A stretch of DNA of 64,000 nucleotides. Origin: Apteryx mantelli (taxonomy: Eukaryota; Chordata; Aves; Apterygiformes; Apterygidae). Below are positions 1 through 11,700 of the stretch, one piece after another. The stretch's first letter is position 1, and every line of letters starts with the position of its first letter. The DNA is taken from NCBI RefSeq assembly GCF_036417845.1, contig NC_089979.1, forward strand, positions 27,407,958 through 27,471,957, in the 5' to 3' direction. The position numbers were made by a program, and so were the translations under genes. The notes below the pieces were generated by a model, which had not been told where the DNA came from, ran no database searches, and saw only the letters and a list, made by a program, of their open reading frames with translations.

Positions 1-1369
1 CTGATGGGACATCATATTTAACAACAATAAGTCAAGAAAACAGGTGACATATTAAAGGAAAATCAGATGAGTTCTTTCATTCTGAGCAAAGTGTGATAAT
101 TACATGCTAAATGTTTTCTAAGGGCCTATCAACATTAAAAAAAATGAAAAAGAAAAAACACTGGGGTCCTTTCAAGATCAAAGTCCTAGATCTTACCCTA
201 AATCAAAACAGTAGGATGAAGAAGCAGAAGCACTCCCAGTACAGCATCACCTCTCAGAGTTTGTCACTCTAAAGAAAGAGGCTGTATGCCAAATTTGAAT
301 GTGTTACTGTGGAGAAAGCCAATCAACCCCTTAGGAATGGTTAGATCTCCTCCCAGGAGGCATATGAAAAACGAGGTACTGTAAAATGTATCATCAAGTT
401 AAGGAAAAAAAATACACTTCACACAAACATGCTTCAGGTCACGGACCTATTTTATCATTAGAAATATCTTCTCCCTGTTTAAGGACAGGGATGATGCAGT
501 TTGGGAGAAATTTTATCTTTACAATGACCTATTTTCCTCCTTATAAGCCCTTGAACCTCAGCTGCATTTTAATAGAGCCATCTCAGCAAAGAGAGGTCAC
601 TTTTCCTAGCCCAAAATACAAACAACAGTGGAGTGAGCTGGACCCTGATCTAGTCTCAAACCTGGTAAGATCAAAGAACATAACCAAGAGCACATACATT
701 TTTAATTTATAAATACTAAACGTACTTATAAATATTAAACAGTATTTATCTATAGTGTAAAAAATACTTAGGTTTCTATCCAGTAGTTGATTAAAGATCT
801 TAATTTATTCACGCATAAATTCATAAGAAATTCAAAGTGAAAAGTTACGCATTTCTTAAGAATTTATGTGTAAAAGTGCACAAGTGACATTTACTAGGTA
901 TAATGTATACAATTAGTAATTGCTACATAAGAAATATTTGACAGCCACACAGAAGGCTGTCAAACACACATCAAGCAGTGAAGCCTATTTGGACAAGAGA
1001 TTTAATTTTCTCCCAAGCATTTTAGCTTCTCCCAGTCTGCAATTTCTGTCCCCTAAACCAAAATAAAGTTAGCTATGAGATTTCCAAAAATACTGTGCTT
1101 TTGTTCTATCTGTCATTCCAAGCTGAGCCAAACCACACACAATCAGCGATCTGAACCTCAGGCCACCCATCTTGTTTAAAAAAACAGCAATAATAAATAA
1201 AGAGCAACATAAGCCAGACTCCAAGCATGCCTATGCGTTACATCCTTCATGCATGTCGCCATTATCCTCCCCCCCACTCGCACACACACACCGCGGTCTC
1301 CCATCTGCATTGTCTGCCTCGATTCATCGCTGATTAATATGGACAGATTCTCGCTCCTCCTCGCGCTCG
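1..1369 (-). other. UBR5: UBR5 intron 1 (5' part)
   Basis: This AT-rich stretch follows the splice donor of UBR5 exon 1 on the minus strand, so it is the beginning of the first intron. I see no exon, RNA gene or recognisable repeat in it. Short open frames are present but have no family resemblance. The intron continues past the left edge of the window. CCG-rich runs at about 1425-1442 and 1599-1617 lie in the GC-rich part of the same intron, next to the exon. Confidence 0.7.
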
Positions 1370-1729
1370 GCCCGGCAGCCACGATCACCCACTTCCTCGG
1401 GCGGACGGGGCACGCGGAGCCGAGGCCCCGCCGCCGCCGCCGCGGGCCCACGGCGGAGGTCGCGGCCCGCCACCCCCTCTCCCGCGGGGGGCAAAGTTGA
1501 CGGCGCCGGCGCGGCCGCAGCGAGAGGACGGCGCCGGGGCCCCGCGGGGCCGAGGCTCGGCGGCGGGACCGCCCGGCCCTGGGGGGGTCGGTTCCCCCCC
1601 GCCGCCGCCGCCGCCGCTCCCCCGGGGCGCCGCGCTCCGGCCGCCGGCCCCTCCCCTCACCCACGGGGGCCGAGCCGCGCCAGGCCGGCCCCTCCCCTCC
1701 GCCCCCCGCCGCACAGGCCTGCCCCTCAC

Positions 1730-1791
1730 CGGTCATTGAGCTGGTCCTCGGTGCCCGGGAGCGGGTGCACCACGAAGTGGATCGAGGTCAT
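1730..1791 (-). CDS. UBR5: UBR5 exon 1, coding part (N-terminus of HECT E3 ubiquitin ligase)
   Basis: The minus strand encodes a peptide beginning MTSIHFVVHPLPGTEDQ and ending in LND plus two bases of an arginine codon. This is the conserved start of vertebrate UBR5 (EDD1), a very large nuclear E3 ligase that combines a UBR box, a poly(A)-binding-protein C-terminal (MLLE) domain and a HECT domain, and takes part in N-degron recognition and DNA-damage signalling. The start ATG is at 1791-1789. The exon ends at 1730, followed by the donor GTGAGG at 1729-1724. In-frame readthrough would hit a stop at once, which fits a true exon end. All other exons lie to the left, outside the window. An upstream open extension in the same frame lacks an ATG and is probably 5' UTR. 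Confidence 0.93.
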
Positions 1792-2060
1792 GTTCCGCGC
1801 AGCCGCCGCTGCCCCCCCCGGCGGAGGGAGGCAGGCGGGCAGGGGCCGGGCACACAATGGGGGCGGGGGGGCGGCGGGGGGAGGGGGGCGCTCGGCGTCT
1901 TTCCCTCCCCCGGGGGCGCTCGTGGCCGGCGGCGGAGTCCTCGGCTCGCCCGCCGCGGCGCGGGGCGCGGGGGAAGGGGGAGCCCGCAGCGCAGCGCCGG
2001 GAAGAGGCTCAGCCCGCACCGCACTCACACACGCGCCGCCATCTTAACTTCCAGCGGGCC
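1792..2060 (-). other. UBR5: UBR5 5' UTR (approximate)
   Basis: This is the GC-rich leader between the UBR5 start codon and the presumed initiation region. The upstream limit is inferred from a YY1-type element at 2035-2045, because such elements usually sit just downstream of the start site in housekeeping genes. The frame stays open upstream of the ATG without another in-frame ATG, which is compositional. The exact start and any extra non-coding exon cannot be seen. Confidence 0.45.
2035..2045 (-). promoter_or_regulatory. YY1-type element near the UBR5 start site
   Basis: On the minus strand the sequence reads AAGATGGCGGC, a full match to the YY1 consensus common just downstream of start sites of CpG-island housekeeping genes. 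It is preceded on the same strand by a GGAAG ETS-type core. This places UBR5 initiation near 2045-2100. The motif match is direct and its use is inferred. Confidence 0.6.
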
Positions 2061-2186
2061 CTTCTCCCTCCCTCCTTGCGCCGCGCCGGGGAAAGGCGGG
2101 GCGGCGCCCGGCCGGCCGCGATGCAAGCCGCGCGCTGAGTGGTGCGCTCGCCGCCGGGCAGCGCCCCTCCACCAAGCGGGCCGCGG

Positions 2187-2191
2187 ATTGG
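2187..2191 (-). promoter_or_regulatory. CCAAT box of the UBR5 promoter
   Basis: ATTGG on the plus strand is CCAAT on the gene strand. It lies about 100-140 bp upstream of the inferred UBR5 start, the usual distance for an NF-Y site. It is followed upstream by a CRE and an E-box. Confidence 0.5.
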
Positions 2192-2220
2192 CGGAGGGGG
2201 GGGGGCCTCGCAGAGCGCGG

Positions 2221-2228
2221 TGACGTCA
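2221..2228. promoter_or_regulatory. Consensus CRE (TGACGTCA)
   Basis: This is a perfect palindromic cAMP-response element, bound by CREB, ATF or CREM factors. It is embedded in the UBR5 CpG island roughly 150-180 bp upstream of the inferred start. An E-box follows 21 bp later. In unmethylated CpG islands such sites are commonly occupied, but occupancy here is inferred. Confidence 0.6.
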
Positions 2229-2249
2229 TGCGCGAGGGACGTGAAAGAC

Positions 2250-2255
2250 CACGTG
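2250..2255. promoter_or_regulatory. E-box (CACGTG)
   Basis: This is a palindromic CACGTG of the type bound by USF and MYC/MAX, 21 bp from the consensus CRE. It is probably part of the same UBR5 promoter cluster. Confidence 0.45.
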
Positions 2256-2880
2256 CTCCCGAGAGCAACTCCCCGGCGCTCCCCTCGCCCGGCAGGGCGC
2301 GCGCGCGCGCGGCGGCGCGCGAGGTGGGGGGGGGCCGTGGCGCGCGGCTCCCCGTGGCGCGGGCCGGGCCGGGCCGGGCCTGTGGCGGCGGACGCGCGGG
2401 CCGCGCTGGCGGCGGGCCGCTCCGCTCGGGCGGTTCGGGGCTGGGCCGGGACGGGCCAGCCTCGCCGCCGCTGCGGGAGGCGGGCGGTGCTGCTGCGGCG
2501 CCGGGAGCGCAGGCCGCGGCGCTGCCCGAGGGCGGGTGAGGCGCGCGGGTTGCGCCGCGCCGCGGCCTGAGGCTCCGAGCTCCCCGGCGGCGCCGCCTCC
2601 GCTGCGCTGCGCCGCGCCGCCCCGGGCGGCCCCGTGTGCCTCGGCCCGGCGGCCGCTGCGCTGTGGAGGCGGCGAGCGGCCCCGGCTGGGCGCCTGCTGC
2701 CGCCGCGCCGCTCGCCGGGGCCGGGCTGGCCGGAGCTGCCGTTTCCCCGTTCGTTTAACCGACGGGAGCGGCGGAGCGGGTGGGTCGAGCTGCGTCTCGC
2801 CACGCTTTGCTGCCGGTCTCCCGAAAGAAAAGTTTCAGTGGGTTTTTGCTTCTTTCGGTACTCCTTGTGGCACGAGTGTC

Positions 2881-5577
2881 CTCAGAGGGGTTTTTCGAGC
2901 TAGCTGCCCTTAATAATCTGCTTTTCCAAAGTTGGTAGGCTATCTTTTAGTTCCTCGTTATGAGTAGCCAGTAGCCAGTAGAGTCTTCCCTCTAATAGCC
3001 AAAATTTTCCACCCTTTTCCAGGCAGATTTGTGCTGTATCAGCATAGAAAGTTATCCCTAAAAAACATGGAGTGCTTTATGCCATACTGGCTGTGCACTG
3101 TGCTCCTGGAAAGGATTTTCTCATGCTTTTGGAAGAGAGCATACTTTGAAAATGGGATGGTTTTTAAGAAATCAATATCTAAAATTACTGACAGTTGAGT
3201 AACAAAGCCAATAAAACATTTATTGGTTTCTACAGAGACCAACAGCTTGGCTGGGATTGTACTAAACATAGGTTTTTGACTGGAATTCACTGTCTTTGCA
3301 GCTCACTCTCTTGCTTATTTGCAGGAAATCAGAATTTTTAGAAAACTGACTTGGAATTTTTTAGCATGTGAGGAATGCTTGCAATCACACTATAAAGGTA
3401 CAAAAAAATTTAAAACCTGGTTCACTGAGTTACAGTTAATTTCCGAGTCTGTGTAATCATAATCCCTAGAAATCTCAGCTTGCTCTTTCCCTATCAAATC
3501 TGAGGCATGTGTGTCACTTTGACATTTGCCATCATCCATTCCACTTTCTTCCCTGGGGTCTTTCTCTAGCACAGCTGAAATGAGCTAATTCAAGAATGAA
3601 CTAAAATAGCTGTTTGTAGCCCAAAGATACAGGGAGTTTGTGAAGTTTTTTTCAATACAGTTATCATTAACATGAAGTGTGGTAAAGAGAACAAATATTA
3701 AATTGACATATTCTAGGTTTCTTATTCTTGGATGCTGTTTCTCAGTATGTTCTGTTCTTAGGCAGAAGCGATATTCAAATAGATTTGAGAGTACAGATAA
3801 ATAATTTAGGTAATTTAGCTTATGCTTTTAGAAAATCCTAATTTCAGGAAATACGCAAGGCATTGAAATAGTAGCAATTCTGTTCTGTAGTGACACTGCA
3901 GTAGCTGTACCTCTAAGAACAGAGGGTCCTACCTTAGTTGCATGCTCATTTTACCTCCTTTCTGTTAGGTGAGAATTAATAGTTCTTGGATGCCTTAGTT
4001 CTGTGTTTGATCATAGCAAAGTTTGTTAGTTTTGTTTTGGGATTTGTTTGTTTGTTTAATATCAGCTTTTATTTTCCTTGAAAACATCTATATTGTTTAC
4101 TGCAGTGGGGAGTTCCTCTAAGATATCTTGACCTCAGTCATTGTATCAGAATGACCTGCATGTTCTGATAATCAATTGGTAAACCTTGCATCTCCGTTTG
4201 ATTTCCCCCCCCCCCCCCCAACAATAACTGAGTATTTGCCTTTGTGGTGGTCATTCCTCTATTCCATTGAACTGCAAGAAGTTGAAGATGGACTGCATGA
4301 CGTCCTTCAGTGGATCTTGCTGCATCTTTTAGGGATGCTTTCAGGAATCCAGATATTTATGTATGCTCTCAAGATCACGACCTGTTTCTCCAAAGCATTT
4401 ATACTTCCAAATACCATGATTTGTTCAGTGGTGTTCTGTTAAGGGCTAGGCATAATGATGAGATACCAGTTGCTTGCTTTCTTCCACCTGTCACATGCAA
4501 ATTTTAAAAGTTAGTGGGTTGTGGAAACCTATTAGATAAAAGACAGGAAAAGAGCTCAAAAAGCCCAAAGAGAACAGATGTCTGTTAGGCCTCAGCAGTC
4601 TATTGAAGGCATTTCTAAGTGATCGTTTTCTCTAGCTTTGTTTACATTATGACTGAACCCCAGTTCTAGCCATTGCCTATGGCTGTGCCAGTGCAAACAC
4701 TCAGCAAAAGCAAAAAGGGAAAAAAGTTGATTCCACTGGAACTTACGCTTATAGCCAGAATAAACTTCGGTAGTGCAAACTTCAGCTTTCATTGTTCACA
4801 CTTAGTTTATACTGCTGTCTAAAATGGCAGCTAATCATAAGTGTAGGTGAGAGGACCTTGAATGTTTAGCTGACTGTTTGTTATTCTGACAGGAGTCTGG
4901 AACACAACAGAAGTTCCACATACTGTAGAAGCATCTCATACTTGCCTAATTAGGCTACAAGACTGCATCTTACTAGTTCAGTTCTAGAGTACCAGTAAAT
5001 GATAATATATTGAATACCTTTATTGTCCGTTGATGTATTTTTTTTGGAAGAAAATCACATAGACAATGGAATTTGATGGTCCCTTGAATCATCTGAAATG
5101 CACCCTATTAGAATTGCTTTCTGATCAGGGATCTGCTTATTCTTACAATTTTTGTTTCTTAGAACTTCAAAATAAAAGTACTTTTCCTAATGACAGCTTC
5201 CAGTAATGAAATGGCATTTAAAAATTTGCATTTACTAAGTCATGTAAAAATTCAAGAACACAACTAATTTTATTTCTTTTCGAAATGTATTTAAGACAGG
5301 ACATCTGTCTTGGCCTAAGAAATTTAGTTCCCTATGTTGCAAGATTCCTCTGTGTATAAATGTTGCTATCTTCGGGCATAATGATAAAGAAGTAGCTTCC
5401 TTGTGAAGGTGCAGCTATAAATATACCAACACCCAACCAGCAGAACAAGTTTCTTGCTGGTATACTTGTCTGTGCTAGAATTTTGCCAGCTTAGAAATAC
5501 CATATCAAATAACTCATATGGGTTTGTTGCTATCATGTCAGAAGTTGATTTTTGATAAATGTCAACACTCCTAAATT
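2881..5577. other. Intergenic, no gene seen
   Basis: AT-rich single-copy-looking DNA lies upstream of UBR5. A homopolymer of 15 cytosines occupies 4205-4219. Short open frames are scattered and show no recognisable protein family or splice-flanked coding pattern. If UBR5 has a divergent transcript it would run through here, but nothing in the sequence proves one. Confidence 0.6.
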
Positions 5578-5580
5578 TTT

Positions 5581-5700
5581 AGAATGATGTAGTTTAGAAG
5601 GGGCTTCTGGAGTTTATCTAGTCCAGCCTCCTGCTCCAAACAGGTCCAATTAGAGCAGATTGTTCAGGAGCTTTTCCTTCAGAAATACCTTTTGAAAAAT
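5581..5700 (-). mobile_element. Diverged CR1 LINE 3' fragment
   Basis: The plus strand carries a degraded version of the CR1 tail in reverse orientation: a GGAAGGGA-like block, then ATCTAGTCCAGCCTCCTGCTC, then a block resembling AGAGCAGGTTGCTCAGG. These blocks occur in the same order in avian CR1 3' regions. The element is heavily mutated, 5'-truncated and non-coding. The outer limit is approximate, and similarity may extend to about 5760. Confidence 0.7.
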
Positions 5701-5760
5701 ATGCAGCAGGTCAGACATATTCCCAGACAACTTGCTAAACTCACTCAACGACTGCAGGCT

Positions 5761-8700
5761 TGATGGATTGCATTGTTTTCTATTGCCCATTAGCCCTAAA
5801 GGGAAGGGGACCTCGTAGAGGTGGGAGGGTTAGGGTAGAAAGACTGCAGGGTGTTTGCACTGGAAGCAGTGCAAGCAGATGCTGACAAATGTACCACAGG
5901 CAGTGTGGCTATGCCTGATGCAGCACACTAAAGTCAGGGTAGAGGCCCTGAGCTAAAGGCAAGGCTTCGGGCATCTAAGGATGCCTCGTGCATTTTCCAG
6001 GCTGTTAACTTCATATGTCAATGCAGATGACATCACAGACTGGCAGGATAAGATATTTTACTGTGGAAGAAATGAGGCCAGCATTCCTAGAAACATCAAT
6101 AAAAATGCTGTGTAGAAAACTGTAGCTTCTAGATTATTCCCAGGACCAAACAGAAGTTTGTATATTGATCAACAAAGTACACTGCAAAGAAAGAAATTGT
6201 TTCCAGCACCTTGTGCCCCAAACCAAAGAAAAGCAAGTCCCTCACTACCTCTTACTCTCCCTCTATTCAGGTGTAGCATAAGAGTAATTTGAGGCTGGGA
6301 ACATCAGGCTTTTAAACTGCGTCCGTGTGTTTTGCAACACTTACGTTACCTGCATAGTTTACAAGTTAACACTAGAAAGCAAAGAATTCCAGCTGAAGAG
6401 GACTGCACTGCCTGCAATTTGCTTTCTGCTGTCTTGGGTTACATTTTGTCATGTTCATGTCTTGGGTCGTAATAGACTGATTTTTTTAATACATTTCTGA
6501 TTTATGATAGCTGAAACTTGATGCCAAGAGATGCCAGCTATTAAATGTTTATAATCTCATATTTTCTAACTTGTACCTGGCTGTAAATTAAAGAGGTTGC
6601 TTTAACAGATAATTCATTTGTCTTGTGTACAAAATAACATTGGTTTTGAAGAACTGTGGTTTCAGCACACAAAAAGCAGGTAGCTCTGTAAACTTCAAAG
6701 CAGGTGAAACCTTATTTCCCACAGATTTTTTTGTTATTGTGGGTTCTTCAGTGTCTAATAGTGCCCAAACTATCACTGAAACATTTGTAATGTCTCTCCT
6801 CTGTGGATTCTCCAGCAACTAAAAAAGGTTGAGCTCTACTTCAGCCTTTCTGTCACCTCAAGTGCTAACAGATTCTTCTGCCTCTTCTTTGATACTTAGA
6901 TAAGTGAAACCAGCAGAGATCTTTGAGACCATAACCTCATGTCAGTTTTATTGGGACTCATATATTCAGAAGTTAATATGGTGAGATAGGTGCATTGACA
7001 CACAGTGTGCTCATGCAATACTTCCTACCATACACAATCAGGCTAAAATACATCCATTTAAAATAAGGTAATGATGCAAATACCTGATCTCCCTTCCCTT
7101 TTCTTGTCTGAGCTGCTAGCCGTTTCCTCTTCCCTGGCTCTGTAGTGAAGAACTAGATTAGAAGTCAGGATTCTGCATCCATTCCCTCTTTCCTTAGTAT
7201 ACTTCAAGGTTACTTTTTTCTGGTTAGGTGAGGTTTGCTCAGTGTGGCTGGGATCGTGGTGAGGTCTCTGCCAAGTATTCAGTACAGTTCATACATCCAC
7301 CAGTATCTGGCAGACTGAAATTTTGTTTTCTGCCTCTAATCCTTTGGCAGATCACTCACTTCACATCACTCCTCACCGTTGTTATAACCCCTTATTTGCA
7401 TCTTTCTCTGCCAGCTCCCATGCTTCTCCCTTCTGACTAGGCATCCAGGACATCTCTCCTTGTCCAGGCCTGGTCACAAGGTCGAAGAGATGGCATTTGT
7501 GTAGAACCAGACCTGGTTGCTCTCAAACGTGACTGAGCGTGAAAAGAGGAGGAGTTTACCTGGCTGCCCCCAGGCATTTTACAGGAGCTGATGCTTCCTG
7601 AGAAGGGTGGCGGTGGACACTGGCGTTGTGAGACTGTTCCTGGAAGACAGTATAGAGAGGCCACACGTACAGAGTTCATGCTGGTTGTATTTCTGAACCT
7701 TTATATCAGCTGTGTCATTTGGGCAAATATTCCTATGCAGGCAACTGAAAAGCAGGGTTTTGCTGGTTTACATCAAAGTGGATTTTGGTGACAAAGGCTA
7801 GAATTCATCTGAACTAACTTTAGCGATCTAAAAGTTTGATGTGTTGCCTAAGCAGGTTGTCTAAGTTCTCTCTGGAATTGCCTTTTGCTCATCTGTTGGC
7901 AGACTGAAAGGAAGTCTGGATGATTAATTGGGACAAAAAAAGGGATTTTATTTTCCTGTTACTTCTGTTTGATCAGGTTAACCATATTTCAGCAATATTT
8001 ACCTTCAAAAATGGGAGTTTGGGAAAAAAAATTGCCTTCATAAATTGCAAGGGTGAACTGCATTCATAGTATAGTTCTGTACATTCCTGATTCATATACT
8101 GCCTTCAGAAATTATTGCAGAGTAAATTTGTTAATGGCAGTGAGTAGACTGAAGACCTTCCAGTGCAAAATCAAGTGCAAGATCAAGTGAATTTTTCCAT
8201 TGATTCCTATGGGGCCAGGATGTGACTTTATATTAACCTACTTTCTAGCCTCTGGCCCTCTCTTGTTAGTCATCAGATAGTCACCTATCATTGCCATCTA
8301 CTTACAGTATAGAAGAAAATGATAGATAGTTATTACATTTTTTTTAAATTCCACCTTTAAAATTCTTAAATTCTTAAAATTTAAAAAATTCAAGAGGAGT
8401 GGACTGTAGAGTAAAGCAGTGGGTGCTGAGGCCCAAGCATCCACATTACATGCATTTGGGGGGGATTTAATGCTGACTAGCTCTAGGCTTGCCTCATGGA
8501 CTGAACGTTCACCGGCTACCTAAGAGCATTTGTTGCACTTCTGAAGTGCGTCTTGTAGTTCGGTTTCGCCCAAAAAGAGGCCATATTTTGTGCTCTGAGA
8601 GTGCTCCACAATATGAACTGGAGGGTGGTAAAAGGGGACAGTCAGGAGACTAGTTTCAAAACCAAACTCCTGATCTGAACTAAAACACTGACATAGGCAG

Positions 8701-11700
8701 ACACACAAAAAATGAGCTGCTTGTGAAACAGCCCCTCTGCAGCCTTTATTTACAGCTTGCATTTTAAGCAAATCAAAATCCATGTCCATTGAGAACTCGT
8801 AAATAGTGACCGTTCTGGAGAAATTTGGCCTGTGTAGGAGGGAGTGTAGGCAGGCAGCAAATTCATCAGCTGTCCCAAAATAATTCTTTCTTGTTTTATC
8901 AGTCAGAAGCTTCAATCACAGGCATCCAGGCATGGCTTTGAAACAGCTCTCCAGAAGTGAAGACTTTTTCATCTCTTGGACCACCCCGTTCTCTTTAAAT
9001 GATGGACTTTGGTTTCAGGAAACATCTCACTGTTCTGCCAAAACTGTGAGGGTTTGTTTGTTTTTTCCTTAAATCACCAAGAACATTTCCATTGAACTGG
9101 ACAGGTGTTTTTTAAATGTTGCTCTATTTCCTAGTAGCATATTCCCAGGCTGAGGACATAATTGCACCAGGTCATCACAACCCGTTGTGGAAGTGATAAA
9201 ATGTCAGAAAAATAGATGTTAACTTCATGTGAAGAGAGACAGTTCTAACAGATGGAAGTCCCATGAAATAAAGTTCTAGGATTTTTATGGCAGTGGAACC
9301 TCAGTGCCGAAAAGGGGGAAAAAATGCAGCGAGGGCAGTAGGCAGTAAGAGATGCTGTACACGAAGGCCTATATTGAGAATTGCTTCTGTATTTAACATT
9401 TAGCTTCAGTGAAACTAGTGGAGTAAAGAAAATATGAATAAATATTTTGGAAGTTTTCTTTCATTGCAGTGTGAGGGGAAAGAGACACAGTTAACTGATA
9501 GATGAACATTTTATTGTGGATAATAGTAATTACAACATGTGTCTGTTGCATATGCCTGCATATATGTTGGTGCATGTATTTATATAGACAGGTAGATTTG
9601 CAAATACAGACTTATTTGCTACTGATTGTACATATAGGTAGCTTCACGTACAGTGAGTGTTGTCTGGTGCTATAAACATCGATGAACTGGGTATTTACAA
9701 AATTTTCAGGCATTAATTATTTGGGCTGAAATTTTTAGCACTGCAAATCTGCCTTTGGCTATTTTTTAAAAGACATTTCAACCACAAAGTGCAGCTATTT
9801 CAAAAGGTGAGGATAGAAAAAGGTGGCCCTAAATAATCTTTGAAACATTTTACTAAAAGCTTAGTTTAAAGGAGGGCATTGGGATTATCACTTTCATGAA
9901 AGTCCATCCAAATTTGTTTGAGTTATGAGCATGGAACAAAAAAAAATTGAATCAAGCATGCTTGGTAGAAACTTGTTAACATCTGACAGCTGTGTTCACT
10001 GAGGATTACACATGTAACCTTGTCGTTCTCCCAGCACAGCTTGTACATGCTACCTAGACCAAGCTAGATTTGCTTAAGACTTTCCCCAAAACAATTCCCC
10101 CTGGCTGGCAGGGGAAGAGGCAGAGGCCCTCCTGGTCTTTGTTGCTCCTCTAGGCAAAGTGCAGGAAAAGGAGGAACAGCCTAACTAGAACTGTAAGAGA
10201 TGAGAACTGGAGCAAAGGGGAAAATGTTTTCCAGTACTGCCTAACTTTCAAGACTGCAAAGTCAAGAGCACAGGTGCGTCATCTTGAGCTGTAACATTTA
10301 GAAATCTTGTAAATTTTTAATAAAGAAATTGCAAGTCTCTGCCCTGAGGAATTTACAAAAGTTTACAGTGTGTAAGGGACTATGGTGGAAGTTCAGATAT
10401 GCTTCAGTCATAAGGCAAGGCGAGTTTAGAATTAAAAATATATCTTTTTATTTGGCTTCATTTTTTTTTAGAATTTATTCTGCTGCTCTGATAAACTATG
10501 ATGTAAAACATGCTAAAGTGCCAGTTCATGCTAATTGCCCCTTCTCCTGCGCTGAAACACAGCACTACAAGTAAAAGGCACTGTGCTTTTTCTCTGTCTC
10601 CCAAATGAGAGCGTGAACGACTGAGAGGTTCAAGGCTCAACCAGCAAAGAACTCATAAATTGTCAGCTGAACTAAGAGTGGGAATCAGATCCAGACAGTA
10701 GATATCTAAATTTAGGTGTCCAATCTCCCTTTCAGTCAATGGAGACCTAGTTAGTACAGCCAATGGAGCCTGGAGTGTGATTCAGCTGACCAAATATAGG
10801 TATCCATTTTCCAGTGACCTGAATCACTGTCTCCAGACTGCCCCATGGCGGTGGGAGGCTGGACACCAAGCTCATACACCTACATGCAGGCACCTACAGC
10901 TAAGCATCTAAAGCCTGGAGATAAGCCCATCCCCAATAGTAGTGTGCTTATTACATGGATTTAGTCTTCAGCCACTGGCATTATTTCTCCAGTTGAATGC
11001 AGTGGATTTTGAAGTGCTATAGCGTGATCTAAACACAAATTATTAAAGCTCTGGTCCCACAATTAGTTTTGCGTATGTCAGTATTCTCTGCAAGCTGTCC
11101 TGTTCAAGTCAGGGGGACTGCTTGGGGCAGGGCTGTGCAGGTGGTGGCGTCTGGGTGGCGTTACATGCCCCCTCGATAGGGACAGCTGCCAGGAGCAAGG
11201 TGGGCCAGGCCCCCATCCAAACAGCAGCAGCCGCGGAGCTAGCTGGGCTGGGGCTGCTGAGCCCCCCCAGGTGGTCTGAGCGCTGCAAGGCCAGATTAAG
11301 CACATCTGTGTGGTGTATGTGAGCATATTAGACCTTATTTAGGAGAGGCAAAATGGCACTGCGAAAGAATGCCCAAGGCTCTCCAATAAAGAAACAAGAT
11401 CTCTCTGTAAAAACTATTTCAACAGCCTCAAGTGAAGAGTTCAGACAAATATACTTAACTGAACCATCCCATTATATGAAATGTTAATATCTACCACTTA
11501 TTTCTGAAGCTCTGTTTTAGATTTTATTTTCAAGACAAAAGACTCATTTAAAATTATGCAAATAAGCTGCCAAATACAAGGCATTCTGCAGATTTGTGGT
11601 GGCATGCAGCAGAGTGTTAACTCTTTGCGTTACAGCTCGCTGCAGCACGCTGGAACAATAGAACTATTTGAATTCTTTCCAGTCCTGGCAGGCTTTAATT

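Larger units (their letters stand above)
1370..2880. promoter_or_regulatory. CpG island of the UBR5 promoter
   Basis: The stretch is extremely GC-rich with dense CpG, in sharp contrast to the AT-rich DNA on both sides. It covers the first UBR5 exon, the presumed 5' UTR, the promoter and roughly 800 bp beyond the likely start site. It contains guanine runs near 1859-1888, four tandem GGGCC units at 2361-2380, and an alternating GC run at 2297-2310. Because it extends far upstream of UBR5, transcription in both directions is plausible. Edges were placed by eye. Confidence 0.85.

Noticed and set aside
1792-2028. In-frame upstream extension of the UBR5 reading frame (79 extra codons)
   Set aside because: It has no ATG start, is proline/alanine-rich from GC composition only, and the known UBR5 protein begins at the ATG at 1791. 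I treat it as 5' UTR.
1385-2913. Many long overlapping open frames on both strands in the UBR5 island
   Set aside because: GC-rich sequence lacks stops. The frames overlap in all registers, show only low-complexity R/G/P/A text and no domain.
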